From Panorpa germanica (taxonomy: Eukaryota > Arthropoda > Insecta > Mecoptera > Panorpidae), in contig OY783213.1 of assembly GCA_963678705.1 (NCBI GenBank), positions 16,620,451-16,684,450 of the forward strand: DNA of 64,000 bases, given 5' to 3'. This document shows, piece by piece, positions 26,742 to 39,976 of this stretch (positions are counted from its first letter, which is position 1; every line of letters starts with the position of its first letter). Under the pieces are notes generated by a model. That model did not search any database, was not told where the DNA came from, and saw only the letters and a list, made by a program, of their open reading frames with translations. Made by a program: the position numbers and the translations under genes.

Positions 26742-26804
26742 CTAATAATGTGTATTTCTCTTTTCCAGGTAAACATCTTCGGTTCTCTCACTTCGGCGTG
26801 TCGG
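26742..26804 (+). other. Candidate recursive splice site and 36-nt RS-exon or microexon
   Basis: CTAAT at 26742-26746 is a consensus branch site with its adenosine 23 nt before the acceptor. The tract TTTCTCTTTTCCAG ends at 26768 and is followed at once by GTAAAC. A second donor-like GTAATG begins at 26805. The enclosed 36 nt (26769-26804) are about half G+C, a multiple of three, and free of stops in two frames; the first frame reads VNIFGSLTSACR. It may be a real microexon or an RS-exon of a ratchet point. It resembles no protein I know, and the GTAATG donor is only moderate. Confidence 0.4.
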
Positions 26805-27116
26805 GTAATGTGTCTACATTATTTCATATTTCTATTGTCTAATATATTCCATGTATATTGAAGCATAAATCAATATTTTATAATCCGTTAACATAAAGTA
26901 TCTACAACGTTAATCTTACCTTTATGTTATGGTGTAAAACATATTTTAACGGCACGGAAATAAATATATGAAGTTCTCAGCCATAAGCGCACGTCGTCAT
27001 AGAGACATGAAGTGCAATATAGTGGTTGCATAAAACACTAGGGCACTAAAACGATTCGCAATCGACTCTCCACATGACGAAGTATGAAGACACCGTGGTT
27101 GTGTTTATAAAGTATA

Positions 27117-27370
27117 CAGGACCGCATTGGTTATTACAAAACCCTAAATTATAATACGAGTTTTTTTTGAATAATTGTTATGTTAATACCGGGAATTAGT
27201 AGAACCGGAAGTATACTATTTGTTATTGCTCAGATCAAATATAGATGTACCTTTTATACAATGAAACAAGCATCTATTTTAACTTTCAAGGAACTAATGA
27301 CATAGTAGCTGAAAAATAGGCAGCAAGCTAAACTAAATAATATATTTTGTAATACCTAATGCGGTCCTGA
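27117..27370. mobile_element. TIR MITE with 9-bp-type target duplication
   Basis: The left end starts CAGGACCGCATTGG and the reverse complement of the right end starts CAGGACCGCATTAG. The inverted repeats match at 23 of 25 positions through TATTACAAAA. The flanks ATAAAGTATA (27107-27116) and ATAAAGTTTA (27371-27380) form a near-perfect direct repeat of 9-10 bp. That length fits Mutator-like elements better than the 8 bp of hAT, although one base of slack at the right end leaves hAT possible. About 254 bp, no coding capacity. Confidence 0.75.
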
Positions 27371-27760
27371 ATAAAGTTTACTTTTTTTGTTTTTCTAACT
27401 TGCATTCACAGTGGTTTCCTTTTAGATATGTAAATCATCTCAAAAATCATGTCTCTGTGACAATAAAAATGAAATTCTGCGAATTGTTTTCGTTCCCAAG
27501 CCCCCCTCACCCTGTACGCCACCCCATCACAGACTAGACTTGCATTTTATTGTACTTCGTACTCGGTAGTTGTTCTTGGACTTGTACTACTTGTGTACCC
27601 GTACATCCGCGGAATATTGATACCATACTTTGATTTATGTTTGCAATTCGTTTCATGTCACATGGAATGATTTTATCTGCACCCCGACACTGACACTGCC
27701 ACTGCAGAACGAGTACATCGTTTACTGAACTAGTGGATTCGTTCTAGAGCAGTAGACTAG

Positions 27761-27781
27761 ACTACTGACTACTGACTACTG
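27761..27781 (+). repeat. ACTACTG minisatellite
   Basis: Three exact copies of the heptamer ACTACTG. Confidence 0.9.
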
Positions 27782-28009
27782 AATCTAAAATTAAGTCATA
27801 AATCTTCTACACTTTTTTCTGTTTTAATAAGTTTCTTCTATTTTTTTTTAATAATACTTCTCTCACGTTATCTTGAAACACGTCAATGAAATCGAATTTT
27901 AAGCTGCTCAGTATAACTACTATGGAATATGCGATACATCGCCTAGCGTGTGAGACAGAAGAGATCTCTTCTACGTTTGATACAATAAATCCAATGCGTT
28001 TAATGCAAA

Positions 28010-29620
28010 CAGGGCTGACCTGTGCAAGGTTTACCTTAAAAATCTAGTACAATAAATCTCAAAATATATATTACTGCTTCTTTTGACCTTTGAAATAACT
28101 CTGCAGGAAGCGAGCTCCTACCTGACTTCACAAATGATACAAACCCGTTAGTACTATCCATTGACGCCATGGTATTTGTAGTGGGTCAGCAGTTTCATTA
28201 TTAGTTATCCTTTGTTGTTGTTACACAATTAATAATTTCAATATATTCGCTGCTCTATTGTGGATTTGTTTTTGTTCTCGCTAGGTGTGTAATTAGCCCA
28301 CCCCTTCATGGATAGAAGTCAGAATAAGTTTACCTTTAGTTATCAACCCCTTGAAAACTGGGCCAACAAACTATTGTAATGTACGAGTACGAGTACACCC
28401 CTAACGTAATAAATCTTGTAGACAATACCCTTAACCAATTGTTAAATTAATTAAAACAAAATTATTAATTTAACAAATGTAAAAAAACACATTTATTATC
28501 TAATTTTTAGACAAGATGTGACGCGCACACGGTAGTTTTACAGCGCAGTAATTAATTTAACAAATCACAATTAATTTACTCCCATTTTTAGTTATTAAAA
28601 TCTCGCTGTAGTATTATTTTAGTCAGTTATACTTGTACAGTAAAAATGATAAAACAGATAGGGCAGGAAATTAATTTATATATATATATACTTATATATA
28701 TTTTTTTTTATAAAATTATATCACGCACCCAAGCACACGCAACGGAACCTCTGAAACACGTGCCTCCTTCTTTACACCGATTTTACTCTTTTTTAGAGAG
28801 GGGTGTTTAACTAATTACCCTTAGCATGTAATCGGTTTTTACTTAGGGAGTGCGGTAACACCTGGACCCCCCCCTCCTTTGCTGCTTAAATCACTTCTTA
28901 AATCATATATCAGTATTTTGAAAATGAAAACAGAGCGAATTATTAATAGGTTTGTTACATTAAGGCTCCGTCATCCATTCTAAATAGTTTGTGGTGAAAG
29001 CAGTAGGTAGCGTTAATTGAGTAGAGTAGTGTTATATCTTAAAACATGACTTACTTTTTAGGAAAATACATAGAACCAAATAAGAGAAATGTAGTTAGGA
29101 AAAAATTTGGTTTAAAGAAAAACTGGTCTAATGTACCGTACACACTGGTGCGAGTTAAACATACCACATATATATTTTCATGAAACATAACGTTTCACTA
29201 ACATAACGTCACACATTCGCAGTTTTGAATGTGAGTTCGAACAAAAAGGTAGAATACTTACTCAGTCTCCAGTATAATCTCAATCTGTGTGCGTTGACGT
29301 TCGATGGTGTTTTTAGTAAAAGAAGTTCACAGCTGGAAACTGGGTTTGACAAGGGTAATCCGATTTTACGCTGAAGAAAACATATTTTTAAGTTCGTAAA
29401 TAAAAATGTTTTTCTAATAGAAATTAAATTTTATCCTTTCTTTACATGGTCCAAGACAATAGGTCTAATTTCTAATTCTCAGTACCGAAACAAAAATGAA
29501 TAGAAATAGTACTGAATATTGGTCTGAATCAAAGTGGCTGTCGGGACCTTAAAATTATCTTTTTTACTAAATATTTTCCGATAGGTTCAAAATAAAGATG
29601 AGGGATGATATTTAAAATAT
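28010..29620. other. A+T-rich stretch with TA repeat
   Basis: Contains a TA dinucleotide tract at about 28677-28692 and the only overlapping pair of TACGAGTA octamers (28382 and 28388). No open frame of 60 codons or more and no gene. Confidence 0.55.
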
Positions 29621-31229
29621 TTGTTTATTAAAATAAACGTATATAACTTCTCGAATGAATTTTCAAACCTAGGTTATGATAAAGTCCCTATTTCCTTCAG
29701 GAACATAATCTGTGGACCCATCTCTATATTTACGATTTCTAAGAACATAGATTTGGGGTTGTTTGACCAGGAATGTTTAAAATCAATATATTTCATTTTG
29801 CGGTGTAGTCAACCACGTTAAATAAACCCTTTATGTGAATTTTGCAGGGTTGTGATCAGTTTTTCTTTTAATATCAAAGACTGGATGTAACACTACTTTC
29901 CTTCTTCAGTTTTCGATCAGTAACATGGTTAGACCCTTCCTGACATGTTAAGCAGCTTTTCACTTCCCCTTCCGTCTTTCTTTCATCACCTTCATTCGTT
30001 TATTTCAGTTGTCCATGTCCTTTATTATGACTAATAGTATCTTTCTTATCAATGTCTTTTGGGGTGGACATAGAGCTTTCAAGAGGTCGTTGCGGGGTGG
30101 AGGGGAGGTAAAGGAAACAACCTCTCTTGAGACTTTGCTTTCTATGATTGTTACAATTTTTTAGTACATAACCAGCTTACAACGATTGTTAATATTTTAT
30201 AAGTTTCTGAATAATTTATTTGTAATTATCCGTCGTAATATGTTTTATGAAGCACTAGGTAATTATTTCATATGGGAGGGGTGGTGCAGGGGTGAGGATG
30301 GGACGGTTTGTTTGTGTGTTTTCTGTCAGGTCGTGGTCGTGATCGTAATGTCATGGCTAATCGGATTACAGTTAAACCATATCAATATTAGGTTTCAATG
30401 CAATAAAGTCTATTTATTTGCTACATTATTAACGGAGCTAATGGATGAAATATATACCAATATTTATTTGTATATGTATATAAATATAAATTGCCACTGT
30501 TTTAGTCATTTAGGTTATGTACTATTTCAGTTCTGTTGAATATACATTGTCTAATCCTTTTATTCCTACTTATACTTATTATAGAAGTTGTTTAAAAAGA
30601 ACTCTTTCTAGATGGTACATAATTGTTCATTTTTCATCGCGCCTATGAGCATTCTACAGCGGGGAAACTAACCCCGATGCTCCTAACTTGCCCCTGTTTA
30701 TAAGCACGCCTCTCTTCATCTGTAACTATAATGAATCCTGACTTTAAAAGTGCAGTGAAAAAGAAATGTCAAAATATATAACCCTGTCCGTTAAATTCTT
30801 TGATATTCGTGTTTAAAATAAAAATTCACATCCGCGAATTAAATGAAATATTTTACTATAAGTAGGTCATATCGTATTTTAAACAGATGGGATGATAAGT
30901 TATGAATGTTTAATTTAGAACGTCAGTGTGTGATAAATGTTATTTCAGTACATCCGGTGTTTTGCAAGTCTTGTCTGAGTACGCGTCTAAGTTTACCTAT
31001 AATGCGTAGGTGCTTGGTTTAAATTTCATTTAGTAAAAGTCTATATCTGTGGATTGGAGCCAAAAAGGTCAATTTAAAAAATTCCATATTTGAGATCGAG
31101 ATGATAGTTTGAAAAATTCGCAAAGAAAGTTTATATCGAAAAATATTATTTAGCATAAAGTAGAATGTCAGTTTTAACTTTGGCTAAAACATAGATATGT
31201 TTGCATAGAATCATTTGTCAATAATTTGC

Positions 31230-31569
31230 TTAGTTTTGTAACATATTATACTCATTGAAGATAAAACTAGATATGGGTACTCCAAAAGGGGCCTTATCAA
31301 TAACATCTATAGTATCGAATGATTTTTGGGTAATAATAGCATGTGAAGCCGTCTTTGTACGAATATATGGCATAAAAGAAGAAATGATAGGAGTAATAAC
31401 TGGCCCATGTTTCAAAATTTCCAAAACTTACTTAAATAAGGCTAGATACAACTTAATTTTTCGTGACAAGAAGGTTCTCAAAAATATCACTTTGTCTCAG
31501 AAATTCCCTGAGATAAATCAACTCAGGTTAAGTGATGCTATCAAATTCCCTCTCGTAATTGAGGGGTAG
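31230..31569. other. Unassigned overlapping open frames
   Basis: A 104-codon plus-strand frame (31255-31569) and a 64-codon minus-strand frame (31230-31424) overlap. Both have mixed composition, and neither shows a motif I can name. An old coding or TE fragment is possible, but chance is not excluded. Confidence 0.15.
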
Positions 31570-31833
31570 TCTAGTCCAGAAGGGGACATGCTTTTACTAA
31601 TTATTTACACTTGAACCATTTCAATACCAGTGTTAATTCAATTACCTTCGAGGAATTTGCATGAATTCTATAAGTTAATGGAATTTAAATGATTGCGGTG
31701 CAAGGTTTAATCATGAATCGATCCAACTGACGGTTGTAAATTCAGTTGTTTAACTGTGGGAGCGGCTAATGGAAAGTGGAACAGGCAAAAAAGAGCACGA
31801 AAAAGTTATAGTCTTTAAAGTGGAGTGCCACAA

Positions 31834-31965
31834 CCTAGTATTCAGTTTGGAGTAACTTCGCCGAAGATGCGTATGATTTTTTTGTCATAAAAGAGTTTAT
31901 TTACAGTTCAGTTACTCACAGTCGACTGTGTCATATGAAATATCTATTTTATCGGCTACAAATAA
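31834..31965 (-). mobile_element. R1 element, partial copy, reversed
   Basis: From CCTAGTA at 31834 this follows the reverse complement of the right half of the 11577 copy: TTTGGAGT, GAAGATGCG, CATAAAAGAGTT, CAGTTCAGTT and TTTTATCGGCTACA. A small deletion lies between the first two blocks. The left half of the element is missing. Confidence 0.7.
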
Positions 31966-33259
31966 CTTTAGCTGTCTAGTAACTTTATAATTATGTAAAC
32001 AGTAGTCTGCATAATAATAGAAAATGTAATATTTATTTGTATGCTGCAATTCACATGGTTTAACATTTCGGAACTTTGTCATTTTTTTTCCAATTTAGAC
32101 AAATAAGTTTACCGATATTCTTGATAAAATAAACATTGAGGCAATTCTACAATACCTACATATAAAAATAATATCTGAAATGGTTTTCCACTGACATCTC
32201 TTCGATTCATTTTATGATCAATTCCATTTGAAGAACAATAAAATTTCATGTTTAAAGTGGTAAATAAGTGTATTAAAACAATAAATAATAAATTGTTTAA
32301 AAGCAAACTTCAAGAGACTAGAAAGAGTAGAAAATATTTATTAATATCAAATCTTGAAATAAAAATATCTGCTTCACATATAATCTACAAAGTGTTCTGC
32401 CTTATTGCAATAACGGCGTCCCCATGACTCTTGTGTGCAGCTTCGGAAGCGCCCCAGTTTCAATTCCTCTATTGCCTTATTGCTATCTGTATTTTCCTCT
32501 TAACTATGTCAATGTTCCAGATGTACCTGGTATCAATAAAACCATTTCATGTAGACGGCAAATACCTGGAGCATGGAGCAAGGAATAGAGCAGAAACGCA
32601 AGCACATAAAATTATAAGTACAGTCATAATATAGAAGCTCTTATATTTATTACTTAGTATGTTATTACAGCAACAGTACTACCAATAGAACCACATTAAG
32701 AGCGCGGAGAAGTTAAATAGTGAGTGGAGAAAATCGTTAAACCGAAAGCTGTCGTTAGTCTTTAGTCGTTAGTAGAATCTGTAACGTTTACGTTATACGC
32801 AGAAGTAAATAAAAATATTAGATTGGAAAAGACTGATAGTCAAATAAAAAATGAATTAATATGTAATTATTGGTGATTATTTTGTTTGTATAAAGAGTAA
32901 GATGTCTACAGTCTAGACTAGTCTAAATAACAGATATTAGTACACATTACAAATACCTTGACAATAATTTATATGTGCTTATACCCAAATTAGAATTGTG
33001 ATGGATGCCATTACGGGTATTAAGCTGCACGTAATATTAGTTCATTTATGAAGCACTTCTGTTTGAACTTGTCCTATCTACGAGTACAAATGAGAAATGG
33101 TAAGAAGCCAGACAGCGTCTTCGCCGGGGAATTTCTAACGACACGTGTCGTCTCGACTAACTTTTCTTCAACTATTGTGTTCTTACTAACTATGCTAAGA
33201 TAAATATGTTTCGTGTTTTCAAGTGCTTATGTCGAAGCAATATTTTCCTCAAACTGTTG

Positions 33260-33456
33260 GCTGATTTCACACTGGAACAAACTACTTATGACGCCAACTA
33301 TTTTCAGTAAAGTGCGTTGGAGTTGTTTATAAATACACGACTGTGTCGCAGGAAATATATCTTCCCCTCTTTCCAATTTACAACTTTAAACAACTGTAAT
33401 ACACTCTTCTGAAAATAGTCAACGTTGCAAATAGTCTCTTCCAGTGTGAGAACAGC
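33260..33456. mobile_element. R4 foldback MITE
   Basis: The two ends are long inverted repeats. The left end reads TTCACACTGGAACAAACTAC and continues to CAACTATTTTCAG and GTTGTTTA. The reverse complement of the right end reads CTCACACTGGAAGAGACTAT and continues to TGACTATTTTCAG and GTTGTTTA. The pairing runs for roughly 70 bp per arm at about 70% identity, leaving a short centre. A clear target duplication was not found. Another end of the same family lies at 22569-22612, and a weaker one may lie near 44400. Confidence 0.65.
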
Positions 33457-34491
33457 TTCACTTCATTAAGTATTAATTTATCGTTATAAGAATTTTTGGA
33501 TGCTGCTCTGATGCTTTGTAGGCCTTCACACGAGACTAGGTAAGGCGAAAGTTTCATAAATCTCGCCTCGTTCTCGTTAGTTTAGAAAAAAATAGGTATC
33601 GTCTCGTCTCGTCACATCTCGGTATTATGGGAATTTACTCCTAACATAGTTCTAAACAAAGTAATCATTATATTATTACGGCTAATTATTTATTTTATTA
33701 TAAATATTTCACACACTAAGAATATCGCTTAAAAAATATTATAAAAATTTCAGGCTTAGAATAAACAAATTGACAAACAATTAGTTTTTGGGATACTTGT
33801 AGGATGTTTAAGATTTTATTAGCTAACTTTTTTGTAGCTACTGCTTTAAGCGCGATGTTAGCATAGAACTTTTAAAGTTTGACCTGCGGGATGATAGTTG
33901 TTATAAGTTTCTTACTTGTGGTGTAAATGTGTACTACAAGTATTGTTAACTATCTACAATAACTATAATATTCGTTTCAATATCTACCATTGTATTGTTT
34001 AGCGTTGTATTTAAGTGATTCTGTTCAAACGTCATATACTCGTAAGTTTACTTCAAACAGAGCATGAATCTATTTTCATATGAACTGTAGTTATGCATCT
34101 GCATCACCGTCATACACAGCATAGCGCTACTTTATTCGCCAATGTTTTGCAAACTTTATATTTTATGCATGGTAGTATTTCCTGATGTGAAATACGAATG
34201 TAAAGATAGTTTTCTATTTTCATAAGAAAATAGTTTACAAACAAAATTTCACACTGAAATAATATATTTGAATAGTTGGAAAGTATTAAACCTTTCAAAA
34301 AATGAAGGAATCAAGTTAACTTTTACGTTTTATCTTAAATAAGATGAAAATTGTTTTATATTGCACACATTTTTCAATTTTAAGTATTGTATTTTCTTAG
34401 CTATATAGGTAGCAAATATGTTAGGTAGTGTAGCACGCTGTGTTACATTTTGTATGTGACACATAAGAATGAACATTGGAGTTAGCTTGTA

Positions 34492-34508
34492 GCAAGATTG
34501 AATCTTGC
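34492..34508. repeat. Short perfect hairpin
   Basis: GCAAGATT and AATCTTGC pair exactly around a single base. Too short for a functional call. Confidence 0.5.
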
Positions 34509-34764
34509 ACAGTTGAGTTTTTATGCAACAAACTTAAAATTATTCAAAAATGTTAATTAATTAAAAAATTATTTTGTATAATAAATGAACACATATCAAT
34601 GCATGTAAAATAATTAAAGTTATTGGAGACAGTTTTATGTTTTTGCCACTCCTCGAAAAAATTATGAGCCAGGGCCGGTGACGAGGGTGCATGCAGCGGA
34701 ATGACCGATATAGTAACCAGCTTTGTTTGGTGCAAATGATTGGCACATATGTTTCAACTTTCAC

Positions 34765-37700
34765 AAACGAATATCATATCAGTTGCACAACACAATATAT
34801 ATAATTGCAACACGTCTAAATGACAAATGAATAAACTCTTATATATAAACAGTGGAGGACTGGTCTAAAAAATATTAAATGACAGGAAATAAAAGTACTT
34901 GTTATAAAAAAATACAGACTAATTTCTGTTTTTACTCTTTTTGGTATTCATTAAGCACTTCATTCAATATATCACCATGCTTTAGCTTACTTTATCCCCC
35001 CAGTACGCCTCTGCTTGCAGATCCTGACTGCTTCACTGTTATCTTGAACCATGTAGAATCATTCCCTTTGTGAGCTAATGTAATATGGATAAAGAATAAT
35101 ATATCTCAGTCAAGAGATTGTGCATTAGTACTAGTATAATCCGACTTATGACTGTACTTAAAACCCGAAGCTTTTTATTTGTTTATATAAATAATAGAAC
35201 GACGTATAAAACGGAAATAAAAACAACTCTAATTGGGCTGTACACAATCAAATATATTCTTAAAATAATTTTATTTTCCCTCTTTTTTTTTAAATGTATT
35301 CAAATCAACTGTGTTCTTATCAACATCTTTACTTATTGAATCGGTTTCTTTGCCATATATCTTCTTCTTTATTTCATTATCTAGTCTGGTCCTAGTCTAC
35401 TACACTCGTCTGCTGTTTCGTCTTCGTAATACATCACGTAAGCGGTATTCGTTATAGATAAGCTGTGTTGTTGTAATAAAGCGAGTTTTGCTGAAAGATA
35501 AAAGCAAGTGAATTCAAGGAACAGATGCCAAACAAATACAAACTTTGAATTATATTACGTTGCAGAATTCAATCTCTCTTCACCATTACCAGCTACTACC
35601 ACAGACAGTACAGATCCTCTACACGAGTATTTGCCTATCTTTACGAATATTCTAATATTAGATTTCTATCCTAGCAAATATATATTTTATCGTCAGTGAT
35701 CAATTTCTCAATCTGTATATGCTACTGGATAAAGACAAGATTTGTTATAACCCTCTACATGTCTGATAACTAGGCCCTGAGTTTTTATACAATGAATAAG
35801 TTCAATAAATATGAAATATTAGATCCTAAAATAAAACAATACATTAAAAAATGCAACAAAAATATGTACTTTCCCTAAAATATGCAAAAATTACAAAATG
35901 CATGTAAATCAAGTCCCTACTGATAACAGTTTATGTAATCAAACTTCATAATATGTCACAATTATTATAAGTGACAATTATAGTGTTTTTTAAGATTCAA
36001 TTATTTACTTTTAGCTAATACTAAAAATAGATCTCTAAGTTACATTTAAAAGTATATTTTAAAAATGTTAAATTATGATGGTATAAAAAAATAAATAAAC
36101 AATTGTAGTGTAGTGTTGAATTTAGAATTGAAGTTGTCTTGAATCTAGAATTGAAGTTCAAAATTCGGAATTCGAAACAATTATTAATTAATATTTAAAA
36201 ATAACAAAGCTATTATCCTCATTTGTTCCCATATTATCAGATATGTAAGAGAATTTCACATGTGCTGTAAAAGTTGTACAGTTTCCATCTTTTTTAAAAT
36301 ATCTGTTCTAAAACTTGGCTTAGACACAGGACAATGATGGTGGAGATACATTTCATTACATTATTTAATAGAATATAAATTTTTATCTCAAACATTTTCG
36401 TTATTCTGTATACCCTTAATTTTACGAAACTGCTATGATAATAAAACTAAGTTATACTCGTACATGCTGGTAATAAAATACAAATCATGGGAGGTCATTC
36501 AAGGAAGAAAATTGTATAATTCTTCAATTACAGTTATCTGCTTTTAGCTGGTACTGGTGATGGTTTACGCAGATCCGTTGCACACTGGAACGTTTATTGC
36601 TAAAAATAAGACCAAAATAATTTGTCTTTGTGCGTGCGTAAAAAACAAATAAATTAGTTTGAATAAATCAACGAAATGAAGAAAAAACCAAAAATAAGGA
36701 AATGTCATACACATTTATACGAAAAATAGAAGTTTAAATTAGGAACGGCATTAAAATAGTACAACTTAGAGGTATATTATACAGTCAATGTTATCTATTA
36801 TTTAATGTAACTGCTTGAACATTAGCCGGGAATAACTGATTAGAATCTGTAGAAACAGAATTGAAGAAACATCTAAAACAATATAACGCTTACAGGACAT
36901 ATTATAAATTATAGATTTAAAATCATCACACACTTCTAATGATACTTCCTTACCTAATCTCGAATAGTCTAAGGTCCGTCCGCGTGATTACCACGTCCAT
37001 CTGTTTTTAATCAAAATGCAAATTTTTATACATGGATAATAACAATAGAAAATATAACGATTCTGCGGGCTTACCTGTCAAAACATGGCCGCAAGTTTTT
37101 TTTTTTAAATTAAATTCATTTCAAAGAGAGATCTATAGAAATTGTATTTTGATTAAAAAACAGATTAACTTAATAATGACGCAATCGGATCTTATACTAT
37201 ATGAAATATGAATTTCAAATTAGCTACAGCCTAATGACAAAATTCATAATGCAGAATGTGAAAACGATCAATGAAGAATAAGAACAGTTATGGAAATATA
37301 TGGAAAATATCTACAAATCGGTATTGTGCCGGAAGTGAGAAGGGTCCAATGATTAGAAAATGTAGAACAAATTGCTGGAAGCCGCGACTTCCTTACCGAG
37401 GCACTTGTTCTTTCAATGAAAATTTCAAATAGGAAAAAAGGTCGTGTAATAGAAAAGAATGAAGATTAGTGTTAAAGGAGGCCTACACTCTACAAAGGCT
37501 TGTTGGTAGATAATTTATAAGTTGTATGAGATTTTAAGAATTCATGAATTTAAAAGATAATGTGCATGTTACTTATTACGTTTTCTCAAAAAGAAAATTT
37601 CATTATAAAAAATTTGGTTATCATCCAATTTGTATGCCATTCTATTTAATATGGTGGTCGAGAATAGTCCGATATGAACAGTGTTTCTTAAATAAAATTC

Positions 37701-39230
37701 AAGCCCAGTGTTTTCAACATGAAGAGTTTTAGAATCTTTGGTAACTTCATTAGTTTCCTGCAAAGCTGATTGATGCCAATAATGCATATCACAAGCAGTT
37801 GTTCCTTGCTTATTCAATGCATAATGCATTAACCATTGCAGCTTGCATGCAAGCTTTGTAGTACACCCCATTTAATATTAATCCGGTGAAGGAAACGTTA
37901 CAAATAGTTCGCTGTCTCCTCTCCGTTCAATTCTAATCAATACTTAAACCATACTTGTACAAAATATTAAATATTAATCCACTTTTAAACTTCGTAAACG
38001 ACGTTTTCGTAATCAGTATTGATTCCAGTTGGAAATGCTTCAGTTGGTAAGCGTCAGTTAATTCTGATGTTAAATTTATTTGTGCTTTATTTCCCACAAA
38101 GAATTTATTTATTCCGTGCAATGTCTGAGCTGATAGCAAGAACTTTAAATGTAGGACTGACATTATATGGTTCTGATTTAAAATGTGTCTCGTGTCATCC
38201 GGTGAGCGTGAGTGGTAGAGTGCGAGGGGAGGGGGGTACAAGGCGAAGAGCGAATCCGGGTGGATTTGCTGAACAGTGCAGGAATTGCATTATAAGAAAA
38301 TGCTAAGAATGGCGTTTATTTGGTATAAGAAAGAAATCAAGTAAACTAGTAGGAGGAACTGTTGATTGAGTAGTGCCATGGAAAAACAGAAGTAGGTCAA
38401 GGCTTGGAATTATGAGGATTTCCAAGAGTTTCATGCTATAAATCTCCCGTTTACGAAGTCTTTTATTTTGTTGAAGAAAATTAAGGAAGTACACTGTCAA
38501 TGTAATTAGACGATAAACAAACTGTACCGTGGGCTACACTACGTTCCTCATCTTATCACAAACAAATCGCACTCAATTTCACTTTCCTTCAACTATATAA
38601 AACCGAGCTGTTAGATAATCTTGGTAAATCTGACGTTAAAATGTTTATTCGGTAAACATTTTTTGTAATAACCTGTTTCACAATATTTTACATACAAAAT
38701 CTTTAATAAAAATTAATAACACATTTCTTATTTTTCTCACCATCTTATTATTAAAGTAAATCTTATCTATAGAATTAACACAGCTTATTTTTTTTATATA
38801 AATTTAATTAAAAAATCTAAATTTTAAAAAGTTCTGTTAAAAAGTCAGAAAATAATTTTTTAACAAGAATCTTTGATGTTCCCAAGAAATGTACGGAATA
38901 TATATGCAAATAACATCTAACCCGCGGCTGTATACTTCCATGAAGAAGACAACTCCAGCTGGTGCTTGAAATAGAAAGCCTCGTGATTTTATGACAATTA
39001 TGTAATACTGGGAGCTTGGTGTTATGTGTACGACCCGGACCAGGACGCGGACGCGGAGAAGAAAAACTTCGCAAATGTCACTCGTCACGCGACAAGATGT
39101 GATCTACGGTCTAATGATTCATATTTCATAGAAACTGTCCACGGAAACATTAATTTAGATAAAAATATTAAAACAAAACACAAATCATATTTCCTATTTC
39201 CAGCTTTAGTGTGTTCCTTGTTCCCGCTTC
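34765..39230. other. A+T-rich stretch with only short unassigned frames
   Basis: Open frames of 60-102 codons occur (for example 37569-37871 and 37933-38241 on the minus strand) but none shows a domain. A G-rich patch at 38200-38260 and TACGAGTA at 36455 are the only compositional marks. Confidence 0.5.
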
Positions 39231-39235
39231 TTTCT

Positions 39236-39976
39236 CAGTGGCGTACCTGCTCTGGTTTTCAGCAGTTCAAGGGGTATAGGTGCTCAGCTGAATATCCTTC
39301 ACTTTAATATTAAATGCTACACTCTAATATAATTAGCCGAAGTAGTACAATCATCAAAAAAGTCATTCAGCAGTTAATTTATAAATTGAGTTAGGTGTAA
39401 CTCAGGCAAAATTCTTCAAAACGTAGAAGAGATCTTTTCTTTTGTAAAAAAGAGTGTTTTGTGGTTTATTAGCATGACATTTTTCTTTCTAAGCCCTCAT
39501 ATTTAATCCAGTACATTTTTCGTTAGTTAACTGGTAGAATCCGAATCATTTTTTTTAGAGCTATACGTTCTTAACATCTTACACTATTTATTCACTAAAT
39601 TTCAGCTAAAATAACGTAGGTCTGTGGGCTCTAGGATCTTGAACTATAATATAATATTTATCTAAATCCAAATTAAGGAGCCTACTTTGTAACTGCTTTT
39701 GTAACGTCTGTTACCTTCTGACGATTTTTCAAAGCCCTATAATTTACAAATTAGGCTACTTATGCCAGTTTCAAGGTATGGGATCCATTTTGCTCTTTGT
39801 TTAAGTCTTCTGATAGTTTTGTGTAAACTTACAGAGCTTAGTTTAGAAAATATATTCGTTTGAAAAATCGTCATAAGTTAAGAGATTTACTAAATAGGTC
39901 CTTAAATATGATTACATTTCAATGGCCACTTCTTTTGTAATACCAATGTTTGGTTATGTACATCGGTGCGCCACTG
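39236..39976. mobile_element. Doubtful hAT-like element
   Basis: CAGTGGCGTACC at 39236 and the reverse complement of the right end, CAGTGGCGCACC (ending 39976), match at 11 of 12 positions and resemble hAT terminal repeats. The similarity stops there. The 8-bp flanks (TTCTTTCT and TCCCGCGG) do not match, so the pairing may be accidental or the ends may come from two insertions. Confidence 0.25.

Noticed and set aside
37569-38241. Two minus-strand frames of about 100 codons
   Set aside because: No motif, no splice signals, composition as expected from local DNA.
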